From NCBI RefSeq assembly GCF_024609765.1, contig NZ_JANFDG010000013.1, positions 1-64,000 on the forward strand: DNA of 64,000 nucleotides, given 5' to 3'. The DNA is from Shinella pollutisoli (GTDB taxonomy: Bacteria; Pseudomonadota; Alphaproteobacteria; Rhizobiales; Rhizobiaceae). The notes beneath the pieces were generated by a model that was given only the letters and a program-made list of their open reading frames with translations, was not told where the DNA came from and searched no databases. Made by a program: the position numbers and the translations under genes. Shown here piece after piece: positions 45,001 to 52,633 of the stretch. How positions within the stretch are numbered: position 1 is the first letter of the stretch; the number at the start of each line of letters is the position of its first letter.

Positions 45001-45449
45001 AGGAGGTGGTCTACGAGCCTGCCGACGAGATGATCGCGTGGGCTCGCGAGCGCATCGACGGCGCGGGCTTCCGTGACGATGCAAGGGCGATCGGGCTGCG
45101 CGAGGATGGCGCGTGGCGCGGTGTCGTCGTCTACGACAATTTCACGACCACGGGCTGCTGGATCAGCGTCGCGTCGGATGCGAGCCGGCGCTGGCTTACA
45201 AGAGAATTCATCGTCCGCTCTATGATCTATCCGTTCGTCCAACTGGGATACCCGCGTATAAATGCCTGTGTGTCCTGCAAGAATGCCGCATCGCTCGCCT
45301 TCTGCGACGGCTTCGGCTGGACACAGGAAGGTGTGATGCGAGAGGCGGGTAGCGAGGGCGAGGATCTGATCATCTTCGGCTTGCTTCGCCGCGAATGTCG
45401 CTGGCTACCCGGGCGGCTTACTGGAAAAGTGAGCCGTCACCGTCTATAG
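44997..45449 (+). CDS. GNAT-type acetyltransferase in the virion operon
   Basis: A 150-residue protein with GNAT organisation: WRGVVVYDNFTTTG, the acetyl-CoA strand SVASDASRRWLTREFI, and CVSCKNAASLAFCDGFGW with the C-terminal NxASxAFxxxxGF pattern. Phage-encoded GNATs with this NAASLAF..GF signature may modify a virion or host protein. It overlaps the preceding gene by ATGA. Confidence 0.75.
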   Translation: MKEVVYEPADEMIAWARERIDGAGFRDDARAIGLREDGAWRGVVVYDNFTTTGCWISVASDASRRWLTREFIVRSMIYPFVQLGYPRINACVSCKNAASLAFCDGFGWTQEGVMREAGSEGEDLIIFGLLRRECRWLPGRLTGKVSRHRL

Positions 45450-45472
45450 TCACGGCGCCGGCGCATGAGTGC
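45422..45472 (+). promoter_or_regulatory. promoter of the second virion sub-operon with the 12-mer GCGCATGAGTGC
   Basis: TATAGT (45445-45450) is a good -10 box; the -35 is poor (TGGAAA at 17 bases), as for an activated promoter. GCGCATGAGTGC lies at 45461-45472, exactly 10 bases after the -10, as in the capsid promoter. A six-codon frame starts at its ATG. CATGA(G)TGC can pair with GCATCATG, which holds the start of the gene at 45498. Confidence 0.5.
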
Positions 45473-45497
45473 GGGTTTCCTCTAGGGAGATCGCATC

Positions 45498-46667
45498 ATG
45501 GGAAAGCCCTCCAGCTCTAGCGCGCCCGCTCCTGATCCGAAGATCGGCGAGGCTGCCCTCAAGCAGGCCGAGACCGGCGAGGACTGGCTCACGTTCGCGC
45601 GCGATGCGTTCAAGATCTCGACCTCCCGCCAGACGAGCCTCGACAAGCTGACCAAGCGCGTCACCGAGCAGCAGCTCGGCCTTGCGGACTTGCAGGCGTC
45701 CTGGGCCAAGAAGGACCGGGCACGCTATGACAAGGTGTTCAAGCCGGTCGAAAACTCCTTCATCCGGCAGGCGAAGAACTATGCGACGAGGGCGCGTCAG
45801 CGCCAGGCCGCGGCGGAGGCCCGTAGCGACGTGCAGCGCGCGGCGGCGACCCAGCGGCAGATCGCCGAGCGAGACGCCGCAGCGCTCGGCATCAATCCCG
45901 CGTCGGGACGCTATGCCGGCATCCGCGCCGAGCAGGATCTCGATACGGCACTGGCGTCGGCCGGCGCGGAAAATAACGCCCGGCAGATGGTCAGGGACAA
46001 GGGGCTGGCGCTCAAGGCGGACGTCGTCAATCTCGGTCGCGGGCTGCCGGCGCAGGCCGCCGCGGGCTCCGCCGGCAGTGTTGCCGCCGGCGGAACGGCT
46101 CTTTCCGGCACCCAGGCGAGCAATAGCCAGTTCCTGGCGTCCACCGGCATCATGTCCGGTGGCTTCGGCGGAGCGATGCAGGGTTATGCCGGGCAGGCGA
46201 GTACCCTCAATCAGCAGTACGGATTGCAGCTCGACGGCTGGAAGACCGAGCAGCAGATCGCGGCGCAGAACGCCGCCGGCATGGGCAGCTTCCTCGGCGG
46301 CATCGGTGGTCTCATCTTCTCCGACGAAGAACTGAAGGAGAACAAGGAGGAGCTTCCCGAGGGCGCTGCGCTGGATGCGGTGCGCGAAATGCCGGTCGAG
46401 GAGTGGGACTATAAGCCCGGGGTGGCTGATGAGGGACGTCACGTCGGCACCTATGCCCAGGACTTCCAGCGGGAGACCGGACGTGGAGACGGCAAGACCA
46501 TTCCCGTGCAGGATGCGATCGGCATCACGATGGCGGCGGTGAAGGACCTCGACAGGAAAGTCGACGAGCTCGGCGCCTCAATCGGGCTGGCTGGTGTCGG
46601 CGAGCGCAGGAAGAAGCGTAATGTTGACCGGCCCCCTCCGCAAGACGAGCGTGCCTACGCCGTATAG
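45498..46667 (+). CDS. virion protein with C-terminal S74 domain, possibly internal or tail
   Basis: A 389-residue protein. The N-terminal two thirds are helical and alanine/glutamine-rich (LTKRVTEQQLGLADLQASW, RQRQAAAEARSDVQRAAAT), like DNA-transfer or internal virion proteins, then a glycine-rich hydrophobic part (GSFLGGIGGLIFS). The end is an S74 chaperone (SDEELKENKEELPEG, VEEWDYKPG, VGTYAQDFQRETG). A chaperone on a helical internal-type protein is unusual. Its own promoter is upstream. Confidence 0.72.
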   Translation: MGKPSSSSAPAPDPKIGEAALKQAETGEDWLTFARDAFKISTSRQTSLDKLTKRVTEQQLGLADLQASWAKKDRARYDKVFKPVENSFIRQAKNYATRARQRQAAAEARSDVQRAAATQRQIAERDAAALGINPASGRYAGIRAEQDLDTALASAGAENNARQMVRDKGLALKADVVNLGRGLPAQAAAGSAGSVAAGGTALSGTQASNSQFLASTGIMSGGFGGAMQGYAGQASTLNQQYGLQLDGWKTEQQIAAQNAAGMGSFLGGIGGLIFSDEELKENKEELPEGAALDAVREMPVEEWDYKPGVADEGRHVGTYAQDFQRETGRGDGKTIPVQDAIGITMAAVKDLDRKVDELGASIGLAGVGERRKKRNVDRPPPQDERAYAV

Positions 46668-46731
46668 AGAACACGCGGTTGACCGGTGAGAGCCGCGCAT
46701 CGCAAACGGTGAGAAACAGGAGAGACCTCAC

Positions 46732-47091
46732 ATGCCCCAGAACCCCGTCCGATTCACTTACGCGACCAGGCCGGTCGAGGCGCTCGCCTTCGTCTGGCCG
46801 GGGTCCTCCGACCTGAGTCCGGAGGAGATCGCCGCCATCCAGGCGCTGAGCGAGCAATACGACGTGCTCATTCGCGCGGATGCGGCGAGCGGCAACCTGA
46901 AGCTCCAGGGCTCGAACGGCAACTGGTCGGCTGCGCCGGGCGACATCGTGGTCATCCGCCACGACACGTACGAGATCTTCGTATCCTACGATCTTTTCCA
47001 CGCGAAATACGCCAAGGCGGCCTCGGAGCTTGGCGACGGCATCCCGCTGGCGCGGCCCGAGGCCCCGGCCGATGATGAGGAGGACGCGTAA
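46732..47091 (+). CDS. phage protein, unknown
   Basis: A 119-residue protein (MPQNPVRFTYATRPVEALAF) with a compact domain ending FVSYDLFHAKYAKAA and an acidic tail. AGGAGA precedes the ATG. Its TAA overlaps the ATG of the next gene. No family recognised. Confidence 0.65.
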   Translation: MPQNPVRFTYATRPVEALAFVWPGSSDLSPEEIAAIQALSEQYDVLIRADAASGNLKLQGSNGNWSAAPGDIVVIRHDTYEIFVSYDLFHAKYAKAASELGDGIPLARPEAPADDEEDA

Positions 47092-48320
47092 TGCTCGGAA
47101 TCGGCCTCGGTGGCTTCATGGACGGCTTCCAGCGCGGTCAGCAGGTGCGCGACAGGATGGATGCGCGGTCGCGCCGGCAGGCCCTGCAGGAGCGCGAGGA
47201 CCTCGACTACAATCGCGAGCTCGAGCAGCGTAACAAGATCGAAGCCATCGGTACGCAGGCACAGAGCGAGTTCGACAGCCAGGTGCAGTCCGGCGCGCTC
47301 TCGCCGGAGGACTTCGACAATTTCTGGAGCCGGTACACGATCCCCAAGCTGAAGCAGCAGTATCTGCTCAACGGTGACATCGACAGCGCCGAGCGCGTTC
47401 AGAAGTGGGGTGACAGCGAAGACGCCCGCGAGGGTGGCAGGTTGTTCACGAGCGCGCTCTTGAAGGCCCAGACCGGGGACGCGGCCGGCGCCCTTGATGA
47501 CGCGATGAAGCTGGGCAAGCTCAAGGGCTACATCTCTCACGGCTATGAGATTCTCGGACAAGATAGCATTGTCCTGGAAGAAGGCGGGCCGATCGTCGGC
47601 TATGAGATTAAGCTCAAGGGGCCGGATGGGAAAGAGCTGCTGCAGTCCGTGAAAACTGAGAATTTACCGCAGCTTATCGCGACCTTCGGCAACCCTAATT
47701 CGGCGTGGGAAAGCCAGGTCGCGGCCGAGAAGGAACGAGCGAAGAGCGAGCAGGAGCTGAAGACCTATCGCGACAAGAAGCTGATCGACAAGGAGTTCGG
47801 CCTCGGCGGCGAATCGAAGCAGCGAAGCGACGCGGTGACGAACCTGCGCAAGCGGATGGACGGTGGGCTGGCCGGCGATGAGACGAAGTTCGACGACCTG
47901 CCGCGCGAGGAGCAGGAGAGACTGATCCAGCGGGAAATCGAGCTGATCAGTGGTCAGCCCGGCCTCGCGGCGGAGAACCAGGAGACGCTGCGGCGGAAGG
48001 TTCTGGTCGACACGGTGACGGGCAGGGCGATCGATCCGGCCGCGGAGGCGTCGCGGCGGGAGCGGGCGGCCGCGTCACAGGCGGAGAAGGCGCGCAAGCG
48101 TGCCGAGGCCGAGAGGCGTCCGCCCGAGGAGAAGCGACAGTCCGACGTGGAATTCATGCTGCGTTCCGCCGAGGAGGCGGTGCTGGCCGGCGAGCCGGCG
48201 GAGCGCATCGAGCGCGAGCTGCTCAACGAGGGCATTCCCGTCGAGCAATGGCCGGGAAGCCTCCGTCAGGCCCTTTCCGAGGCGAAGCAGAAGTCGATCG
48301 GGCTGCCGTTGATGCGATAG
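47091..48320 (+). CDS. phage internal-virion-like helical protein, 3' end duplicated
   Basis: A 409-residue, mostly helical protein beginning MLGIGLGGFMDGFQRGQQV with charged coiled coils (SEQELKTYRDKKLIDKEFG, ASQAEKARKRAEAERR). It resembles DNA-transfer/internal virion proteins. The last 91 bases (48230-48320, encoding GIPVEQWPGSLRQALSEAKQ and the end) recur at 49876-49966 beyond a cargo segment, so the current 3' end was probably supplied by an insertion event that rebuilt it. Confidence 0.75.
   Translation: MLGIGLGGFMDGFQRGQQVRDRMDARSRRQALQEREDLDYNRELEQRNKIEAIGTQAQSEFDSQVQSGALSPEDFDNFWSRYTIPKLKQQYLLNGDIDSAERVQKWGDSEDAREGGRLFTSALLKAQTGDAAGALDDAMKLGKLKGYISHGYEILGQDSIVLEEGGPIVGYEIKLKGPDGKELLQSVKTENLPQLIATFGNPNSAWESQVAAEKERAKSEQELKTYRDKKLIDKEFGLGGESKQRSDAVTNLRKRMDGGLAGDETKFDDLPREEQERLIQREIELISGQPGLAAENQETLRRKVLVDTVTGRAIDPAAEASRRERAAASQAEKARKRAEAERRPPEEKRQSDVEFMLRSAEEAVLAGEPAERIERELLNEGIPVEQWPGSLRQALSEAKQKSIGLPLMR
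48230..48320 (+). repeat. 91-bp direct repeat, left copy
   Basis: GGGCATTCCCGTCGAGCAAT begins this copy, which encodes the last 29 residues and stop of the internal virion gene. The right copy is at 49876-49966. The two are the same length, identical over about the first 63 bases, and differ at five positions near the stop. Confidence 0.93.
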
Positions 48321-48532
48321 CTCAAGACTGGTTCCGCCGCGGCGAAGATCGTTCCGAATTTCAGAGTCTTCCTTCTGCCGAAATTCTACGGCATCCCGTG
48401 ACGCAACAACGAGGTGAAAAATAACGAAACTTGATGAACCCAGCGTAGATTTCAACCGTTTCTTAAGGTAGGAGCAATCCACGAGGCCCATTATGGTGTG
48501 ACGGCGCACGCCAGAAAACCCAGGGGAAGAGC

Positions 48533-48739
48533 ATGGACAGGCATCTTGAAGTCACTCGGATGTTCAACGAGATGATCGAACAGGGCTACATCAAACCTCG
48601 TCCGCTGACGGAAAGCACGGAAGATTTGCGCTTCCCGGGAGAATTGCCGTATATTCCGACTATTGCAACCTATGGAACAGTTGATGTTCCTACAGTAGGG
48701 AAAGTCGGGGAGCATGCCGAATTGGGATACGGTTCTTAA
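48533..48739 (+). CDS. small protein of the inserted cargo
   Basis: A 68-residue protein (MDRHLEVTRMFNEMIEQGYI, then YIPTIATYGTVDVPTVG). GGGGAAG lies before the ATG. It overlaps the protease gene by 26 bases, so the two are coupled. Its GC content is clearly lower than in flanking virion genes. No family recognised; it could be a regulator or partner of the protease. Confidence 0.65.
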   Translation: MDRHLEVTRMFNEMIEQGYIKPRPLTESTEDLRFPGELPYIPTIATYGTVDVPTVGKVGEHAELGYGS

Positions 48740-49772
48740 AGAGATCGCAGTAGAGCGCGCAGCGTCGCTTCCATCGCCGCATGACACAATTCGGCGAAGA
48801 TACTTGAAGAAGCTGTTCGATTATACCGGCCGTAATGTGATTGCCTATTATTCAGGCTTCCTTACGAAGTCAATAAACGGCATGGAAGTGAATGACGAGG
48901 ACAAGAATGCGTTTATGCTCTGTATTAATGAGCTCGAACGCGACAAAGGTCTCGATCTGATCCTTCACACGCCCGGCGGAGATTCGCAGGCAACACTTTC
49001 TCTGGTCGACTACCTGCGAAGTATGTTCGGCGCGGACATGAGGGCAATCGTGCCTCAAATTGCTATGTCCGCTGGAACTATGATCGCATGCTCCTGTCGG
49101 TCGATCGTGATGGGGAAACATTCGAGCCTGGGACCGGTGGACCCCCAGTTTGGGCATATCGCGGCAGCAAATCTCCTGAGCGAGGTCAGGAGAGCTCGAG
49201 ACGAGATTCTTGCGGATCACCGCAACGCCTTGTTTTGGAATCCGATCCTGTCTCGGATCACTCCGTCTTTTATTGAGCGCTGCGAACTTGCTGTCGCCGA
49301 TTCCAATGAGTTCCTTGAGGCGACGCTTCGCGAAAACATGCTCTCTGACCTAAAGGGCGCAGAGCAAGACAGTACGGTCGAGAAAATCAAGGAAGTTTTC
49401 GCCAATAACATAGGCAAGGCACACAATACGCATATCCCGGCGAAGCAATGCGCGGCCCTCGGCTTGAAGATCGAGGAATTGGAGGCGGATCAGACATTTC
49501 AGGATTTAGTCCTGACGATCCACCATTGCTATATGCATACATTGGCCAACACGGCTGCGTTTAAAATAACCGAGAATCATCTGGGTAGAGCGCTCGTCAA
49601 GCAGCAAGCCTCTCAGGTCGTAGAGGTTCCAATGAGTCAGTTGGTGCCATTTGAGATGCCTTCGGGTAGTCCGCCTCCGAGCCAAGGAAGTGAGATGCTA
49701 TCTCCTCCGCCGCTGCCCACCAAAGAGCCGCGCGCAGAAAGGCCGAGAGCAGCAAGAGTTGGCAGCGGGTGA
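48714..49772 (+). CDS. SDH-family ClpP/SppA-fold serine protease
   Basis: A 352-residue protein. LILHTPGGDSQATLSLVDYL and AIVPQIAMSAGTMIACSC, with the candidate nucleophile serine in AMSAGT, are followed by HSSLGPVDPQFG. This is the ClpP/SppA crotonase-like fold of serine dehydrogenase proteinases (PF01972). The C-terminal 60 residues are proline/serine-rich. Low GC compared with the phage genes supports separate origin. No signal peptide or membrane helix is evident, so it should act in the cytoplasm. Its role in the prophage is unknown. Confidence 0.85.
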   Translation: MPNWDTVLKEIAVERAASLPSPHDTIRRRYLKKLFDYTGRNVIAYYSGFLTKSINGMEVNDEDKNAFMLCINELERDKGLDLILHTPGGDSQATLSLVDYLRSMFGADMRAIVPQIAMSAGTMIACSCRSIVMGKHSSLGPVDPQFGHIAAANLLSEVRRARDEILADHRNALFWNPILSRITPSFIERCELAVADSNEFLEATLRENMLSDLKGAEQDSTVEKIKEVFANNIGKAHNTHIPAKQCAALGLKIEELEADQTFQDLVLTIHHCYMHTLANTAAFKITENHLGRALVKQQASQVVEVPMSQLVPFEMPSGSPPPSQGSEMLSPPPLPTKEPRAERPRAARVGSG

Positions 49773-49875
49773 GGACGCTGCCAAAGGCTTTCCCAGCCGG
49801 CGAGGTTAATCAGGCCGATAGCGAAGCTCATCGCGCGAACCAGATTCACCTCTGGGAGTGGGCTTGCCCGCCGAA

Positions 49876-49966
49876 GGGCATTCCCGTCGAGCAATGGCCG
49901 GGAAGCCTCCGTCAGGCCCTTTCCGAGGCGAAGCAGAAGTCGATTGGCCTGCCGCTGATCCGCTAG
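49876..49966 (+). repeat. 91-bp direct repeat, right copy (gene fragment)
   Basis: This is a detached copy of the last 29 codons and stop of the gene at 47091-48320, with five substitutions. It has no start of its own. The preceding about 100 bases (49775-49875) hold no gene and may be further remnant of the original gene. Confidence 0.93.
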
Positions 49967-50008
49967 CCTGGGGCTGAACAAAACGAAAGAACGAGGCCAA
50001 CAGAGAAA

Positions 50009-50036
50009 GAGGGAGCCCGCGGCTCCCTCATACTTT
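50009..50036. terminator. bidirectional hairpin terminator
   Basis: GAGGGAGCC, CGC, GGCTCCCTC is a perfect 9-pair stem, followed by ATACTTTAT on the plus strand; on the minus strand it comes about 20 bases after the stop of the 60-residue gene. It separates the virion operon from the convergent minus-strand genes. Confidence 0.65.
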
Positions 50037-50047
50037 ATATGATTGAT

Positions 50048-50230
50048 TTAACGTTGTGGCTCGAGCTTCTTCAACTCGCGCTTCAAGGTTTCCGTGAAGG
50101 CCTTTGAAGCCGTTTCCACAACGGTCCGCGTCGTCTCTTCACGTTGCTTCTTCTGAATGATGAGCGGCAGGCGTGAATCGGACGCTCTTCGTCTGCCGGT
50201 AGCCGCTTCTCTTTGATCAAGCGTTGCCAT
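50048..50230 (-). CDS. small protein cotranscribed with the RTX gene
   Basis: A 60-residue basic, helical protein (SRLPLIIQKKQREETTRTVV, then FTETLKRELKKLEPQ). GGAG lies 6 bases before the ATG. It starts 25 bases after the RTX stop and ends 20 bases before a terminator, which supports a real gene. No signal peptide. Function unknown. Confidence 0.6.
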   Translation of the reverse strand: MATLDQREAATGRRRASDSRLPLIIQKKQREETTRTVVETASKAFTETLKRELKKLEPQR

Positions 50231-50254
50231 CTGCGTCTCCGTTCCGTTTTGCGG

Positions 50255-51517
50255 CTAGAGGATGAAATCTCCCTTCACGAAATCTGTTCGCGCATCGATG
50301 AGTATGGAGAAATCTGCCTTGCCGTCGCCGTTGACATCGCCGTAAACGTAGGTGTCGCCCGACTTCTTTTGGTAGCGCAGCTCACCAGCGTCTTTGGAAA
50401 ACTTCTTGGTTCCGATGAAGTCGAAGGACTGGTTACCCCTGGCGTGGGTGTCGGCATCGATAGCCTTGAGGTCGATCTTGTCGCCGGCCTTTCGCGAAAA
50501 GTCCTTGATCGTATCGCGACCGGAGGCGGCGACGGTCGAATCCTTCGTTGAGTTGAAGACGAAGGTATCTTTGCCGGAGCCGCCGTAAAGCGTGTCACGG
50601 CCCGTGCCGCCGTAGAGCTTGTCGCTACCGGAGTCGCCTCTCAGCGTATCGTGGCCAGAGCCGCCCAGCAGCCGGTCGTTCCCGGTGCCGCCAGAAAGCA
50701 AGTCGTTGCCTGCCTTGCCATCAAGCGTGTCGTTGCCGGCATTGCCCTTCAGAACGTTGGCACTTCCGTTGCCCTTGAGCGTGTCGCTGCCCTTGCCGCC
50801 GCTCACGTGTTCGAAGTTGCGGATCAGAAAGGTGCCGTTGCCGGTGTTGACGACGTCGACTGTTGCGAGGTCGACGGAAAGGCCCTTCTTGAAGCGTGAA
50901 AAGTCGACCGTGTCCGAATTGGAGTCGCCCTTGCTCGATACACCCGAGCCGCCATTGATCGAGACGAAGTCGCTCTTGTCGGTGAGAGGGCTCAGAATGA
51001 TCCTGTCACTGTCACGGCCGAGATTTATGTAGCCCGCTCCGCCAGCGCCCAGATCGACAGTGTCGTTTCCCCGTTCCGTATCGAGAATGGAAATATATCC
51101 TTTGCCCGTTTTGATCGTATCCTTGCCGCCGCCGCTTAGGATTGTATCTACCTCGACGTCGCCGATGGTAATCTTGTCTGCGCCACTGCCGCCCGAGATG
51201 ATCCCAACTGTCGTCTTGTTCAACGCGATATCGCTTCCGCCAGAGTTGACCAGCGAAATGAACTCGACAAAGCGGTTAGTCCCTCCCGAGGTCGAATCCT
51301 TTATGATCGCCTTCGTGTTGAAGGCAAAGCGCAGCATTGCCACGGTCCACGAATCACCAGAGAGCGTAAATTCCGCGGTCTGGACAGCATTCGTCTTGGC
51401 TTGAGTCTCCACCGACATGATGAACCCGTTCGAGCCCCAGACATAGCTTTCATTGCCGATTGTAAACGAGGTCTTTCCGTCAAGTGATCTGCTAATATTT
51501 GAAGTGATTGTTCCCAT
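50255..51517 (-). CDS. RTX-type calcium-binding protein, likely type I secreted
   Basis: A 420-residue protein. After a beta-rich N-terminal domain there is a block of RTX nonapeptides (about residues 230-320: GNAGNDTLDG, GTGNDRLLGG, GSGHDTLRG, GTGRDTLYGG), each turn able to bind calcium. The C-terminus has the serralysin-type end (DTIKDFSRKAGDKIDL to VYGDVNGDGKADFSI) and finishes in GDFIL, a common C-terminal end of type I secretion substrates. The start at 51517 is chosen because GAGGGG lies 7 bases upstream; the open frame extends to 51694. Confidence 0.85.
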   Translation of the reverse strand: MGTITSNISRSLDGKTSFTIGNESYVWGSNGFIMSVETQAKTNAVQTAEFTLSGDSWTVAMLRFAFNTKAIIKDSTSGGTNRFVEFISLVNSGGSDIALNKTTVGIISGGSGADKITIGDVEVDTILSGGGKDTIKTGKGYISILDTERGNDTVDLGAGGAGYINLGRDSDRIILSPLTDKSDFVSINGGSGVSSKGDSNSDTVDFSRFKKGLSVDLATVDVVNTGNGTFLIRNFEHVSGGKGSDTLKGNGSANVLKGNAGNDTLDGKAGNDLLSGGTGNDRLLGGSGHDTLRGDSGSDKLYGGTGRDTLYGGSGKDTFVFNSTKDSTVAASGRDTIKDFSRKAGDKIDLKAIDADTHARGNQSFDFIGTKKFSKDAGELRYQKKSGDTYVYGDVNGDGKADFSILIDARTDFVKGDFIL

Positions 51518-51639
51518 AATGCTACCCCTCATCGAGAATTCGTCATAAAACGGACACAGCGGTGTCCCGAAGTTTTGTAACCTTGGGTCGCAGACTTGGC
51601 AAGGTTCAAACGGATATTCGAGGGTTGAGGCCCTCCAGA

Positions 51640-51765
51640 TGCAAAAAAAAGCCCCGCACGACGGCGAGGCTTGAAGGCGTCGCTCTTGGCTCACAGCGAC
51701 GCAGGGGAGACCTTGGGAGGTCCCTTGCCCATCTACGACTTTCGTCTAATGCGGGGAAGGTCTGA
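51640..51765 (-). ncRNA. structured RNA candidate between RTX and DUF4760 genes
   Basis: On the minus strand three hairpins follow each other: a small GAC-GAAA-GTC; GGGACCT-CCCA-AGGTCTCCC with a bulge; and GCGTCGCT, 10 bases, AGCGACGC (perfect 8-pair stem). These run into the terminator at 51643-51670. No open frame with a start explains the segment. It may be an sRNA or a long 3' UTR. No clear promoter is seen. The 351 bases between 51518 and 51868 hold no complete gene. Confidence 0.35.
51643..51670 (-). terminator. intrinsic terminator with eight T residues
   Basis: On the minus strand GCCTCG, CCGTCGTG, CGGGGC (one G-U pair) is followed by TTTTTTTT. It is about 200 bases after the DUF4760 stop, and the region between has other hairpins. 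Confidence 0.8.
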
Positions 51766-51773
51766 TTCCGCGA

Positions 51774-51866
51774 TTCCGGTACGCTCGGCGAAATATTGCC
51801 TGGCTACTATCCCTTCTTCATCTTCTTAGCCACAGCGTTCGCCTTCTCGTGCGAGCCGCTGCGGAG
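51774..51866 (-). pseudogene. possible short coding remnant
   Basis: Two frames overlap here. One reads SGSHEKANAVAKKMKKG then stop; the other reads EGIVARQYFAERTGIAESD, on to a stop at about 51743. Both look protein-like, have no start codon, and would join through a frameshift. They may be the worn 3' end of a gene displaced by the DUF4760 unit. The evidence is composition only. Confidence 0.25.
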
Positions 51867-51868
51867 GC

Positions 51869-52543
51869 CTACTCGCTTTTAGCGGCTGCCACCCCATGCT
51901 TCGCTTCGGACTCTGCCTTTTTGGCCTGCTCCACCTCCTTCAGCTTCTTCCATCGCTGCGAATACTTCCGGAAATATTCGAAGTATCGGTCATTGCCGGT
52001 TTCTTCGCGCAGGACGTCGAAAAAGGGGGCCAGAGTCTTGTAGTCGTCGATCCACGCAGTTCGGAAGGTGTCCCGGATCAGCCCTTCGTCCAGGACGTGC
52101 TTTTCTATCCCCGCCGCCATGATTTCGTAGTCATTGGCGATGTTGAGAACGGCCTCGAACTCCTTCACGAACTGCTCGTCCCCGTCGGGGGCTTTCCGCG
52201 CGTATTTTGAGAAGGCAGTTTTCCGTCGCTGAAGCTGGACGTATGTCTCGCGCGCCGCGATATAATCCTTGTCCCATTGCTTTTTCGCCAGAGCGTCCCA
52301 CGCGGCCTTCACCTTGGCGTTGCGCGTGTTGGCCTCTGCAGTGAAGCTGGCGACGACGATAGCCGACAGGACCGCGGCGACGGCAGCGATCATGCCGGCG
52401 ACAGGCGTGAAGATTTCCTTGTACTCGGCAATGAATTCCGGGTGATAGATTCTCACCCAAACCAAAGCCGCCCCGACCAGTGTGGGCGGAGCGGCTGCGG
52501 TGAGAAGTCCAGGAAGGCTGACATTATGGGTGCCAAGCCTCAT
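51869..52543 (-). CDS. DUF4760-type membrane protein
   Basis: A 224-residue protein with two N-terminal hydrophobic segments (LLTAAAPPTLVGAALVWVRI and FTPVAGMIAAVAAVLSAIVV) and a helical cytoplasmic domain: VKAAWDALAKKQWDKDYIAA, then NDYEIMAAGIEKHVLDEGLI and PFFDVLREETG. This is the DUF4760 pattern. The start at 52543 is chosen because its ATG overlaps the stop of a short upstream ORF that has a strong ribosome-binding site; the frame is open to 52588. Probably a prophage accessory gene. Confidence 0.75.
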   Translation of the reverse strand: MRLGTHNVSLPGLLTAAAPPTLVGAALVWVRIYHPEFIAEYKEIFTPVAGMIAAVAAVLSAIVVASFTAEANTRNAKVKAAWDALAKKQWDKDYIAARETYVQLQRRKTAFSKYARKAPDGDEQFVKEFEAVLNIANDYEIMAAGIEKHVLDEGLIRDTFRTAWIDDYKTLAPFFDVLREETGNDRYFEYFRKYSQRWKKLKEVEQAKKAESEAKHGVAAAKSE

Positions 52544-52596
52544 TTTCCGATGGTGCCGCCCCAGCCTTCGCGGGCCGCCTTCTTGCATTTCCGCAT
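52540..52596 (-). CDS. 18-residue leader ORF coupled to the DUF4760 gene
   Basis: It encodes MRKCKKAAREGWGGTIGK. AAAGGAG lies 7 bases before the ATG, better than any site at the DUF4760 starts. The TGA stop overlaps the ATG of the DUF4760 frame at 52543 (ATGA), so the short ORF would deliver ribosomes to the main gene. Confidence 0.45.
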   Translation of the reverse strand: MRKCKKAAREGWGGTIGK

Positions 52597-52633
52597 GTAG
52601 AATCTCCTTTGATCGAGGATTTTCGTCTTACCG

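Noticed and set aside
37198-48320. Gene transfer agent (RcGTA-like) instead of a prophage
   Set aside because: The capsid is of the N4-gp56 type and the cluster has S74 fibres, a lysis cassette and a giant polyvalent protein beside a tRNA; the HK97-type GTA gene set is absent.
49769-49966. 65-codon frame containing the right copy of the 91-bp repeat
   Set aside because: It is a detached gene end with a chance upstream start overlapping the protease stop and no ribosome-binding site.
51518-51694. N-terminal extension of the RTX protein
   Set aside because: The extension crosses a terminator-like T run and has no protein-like pattern; a ribosome-binding site supports 51517.
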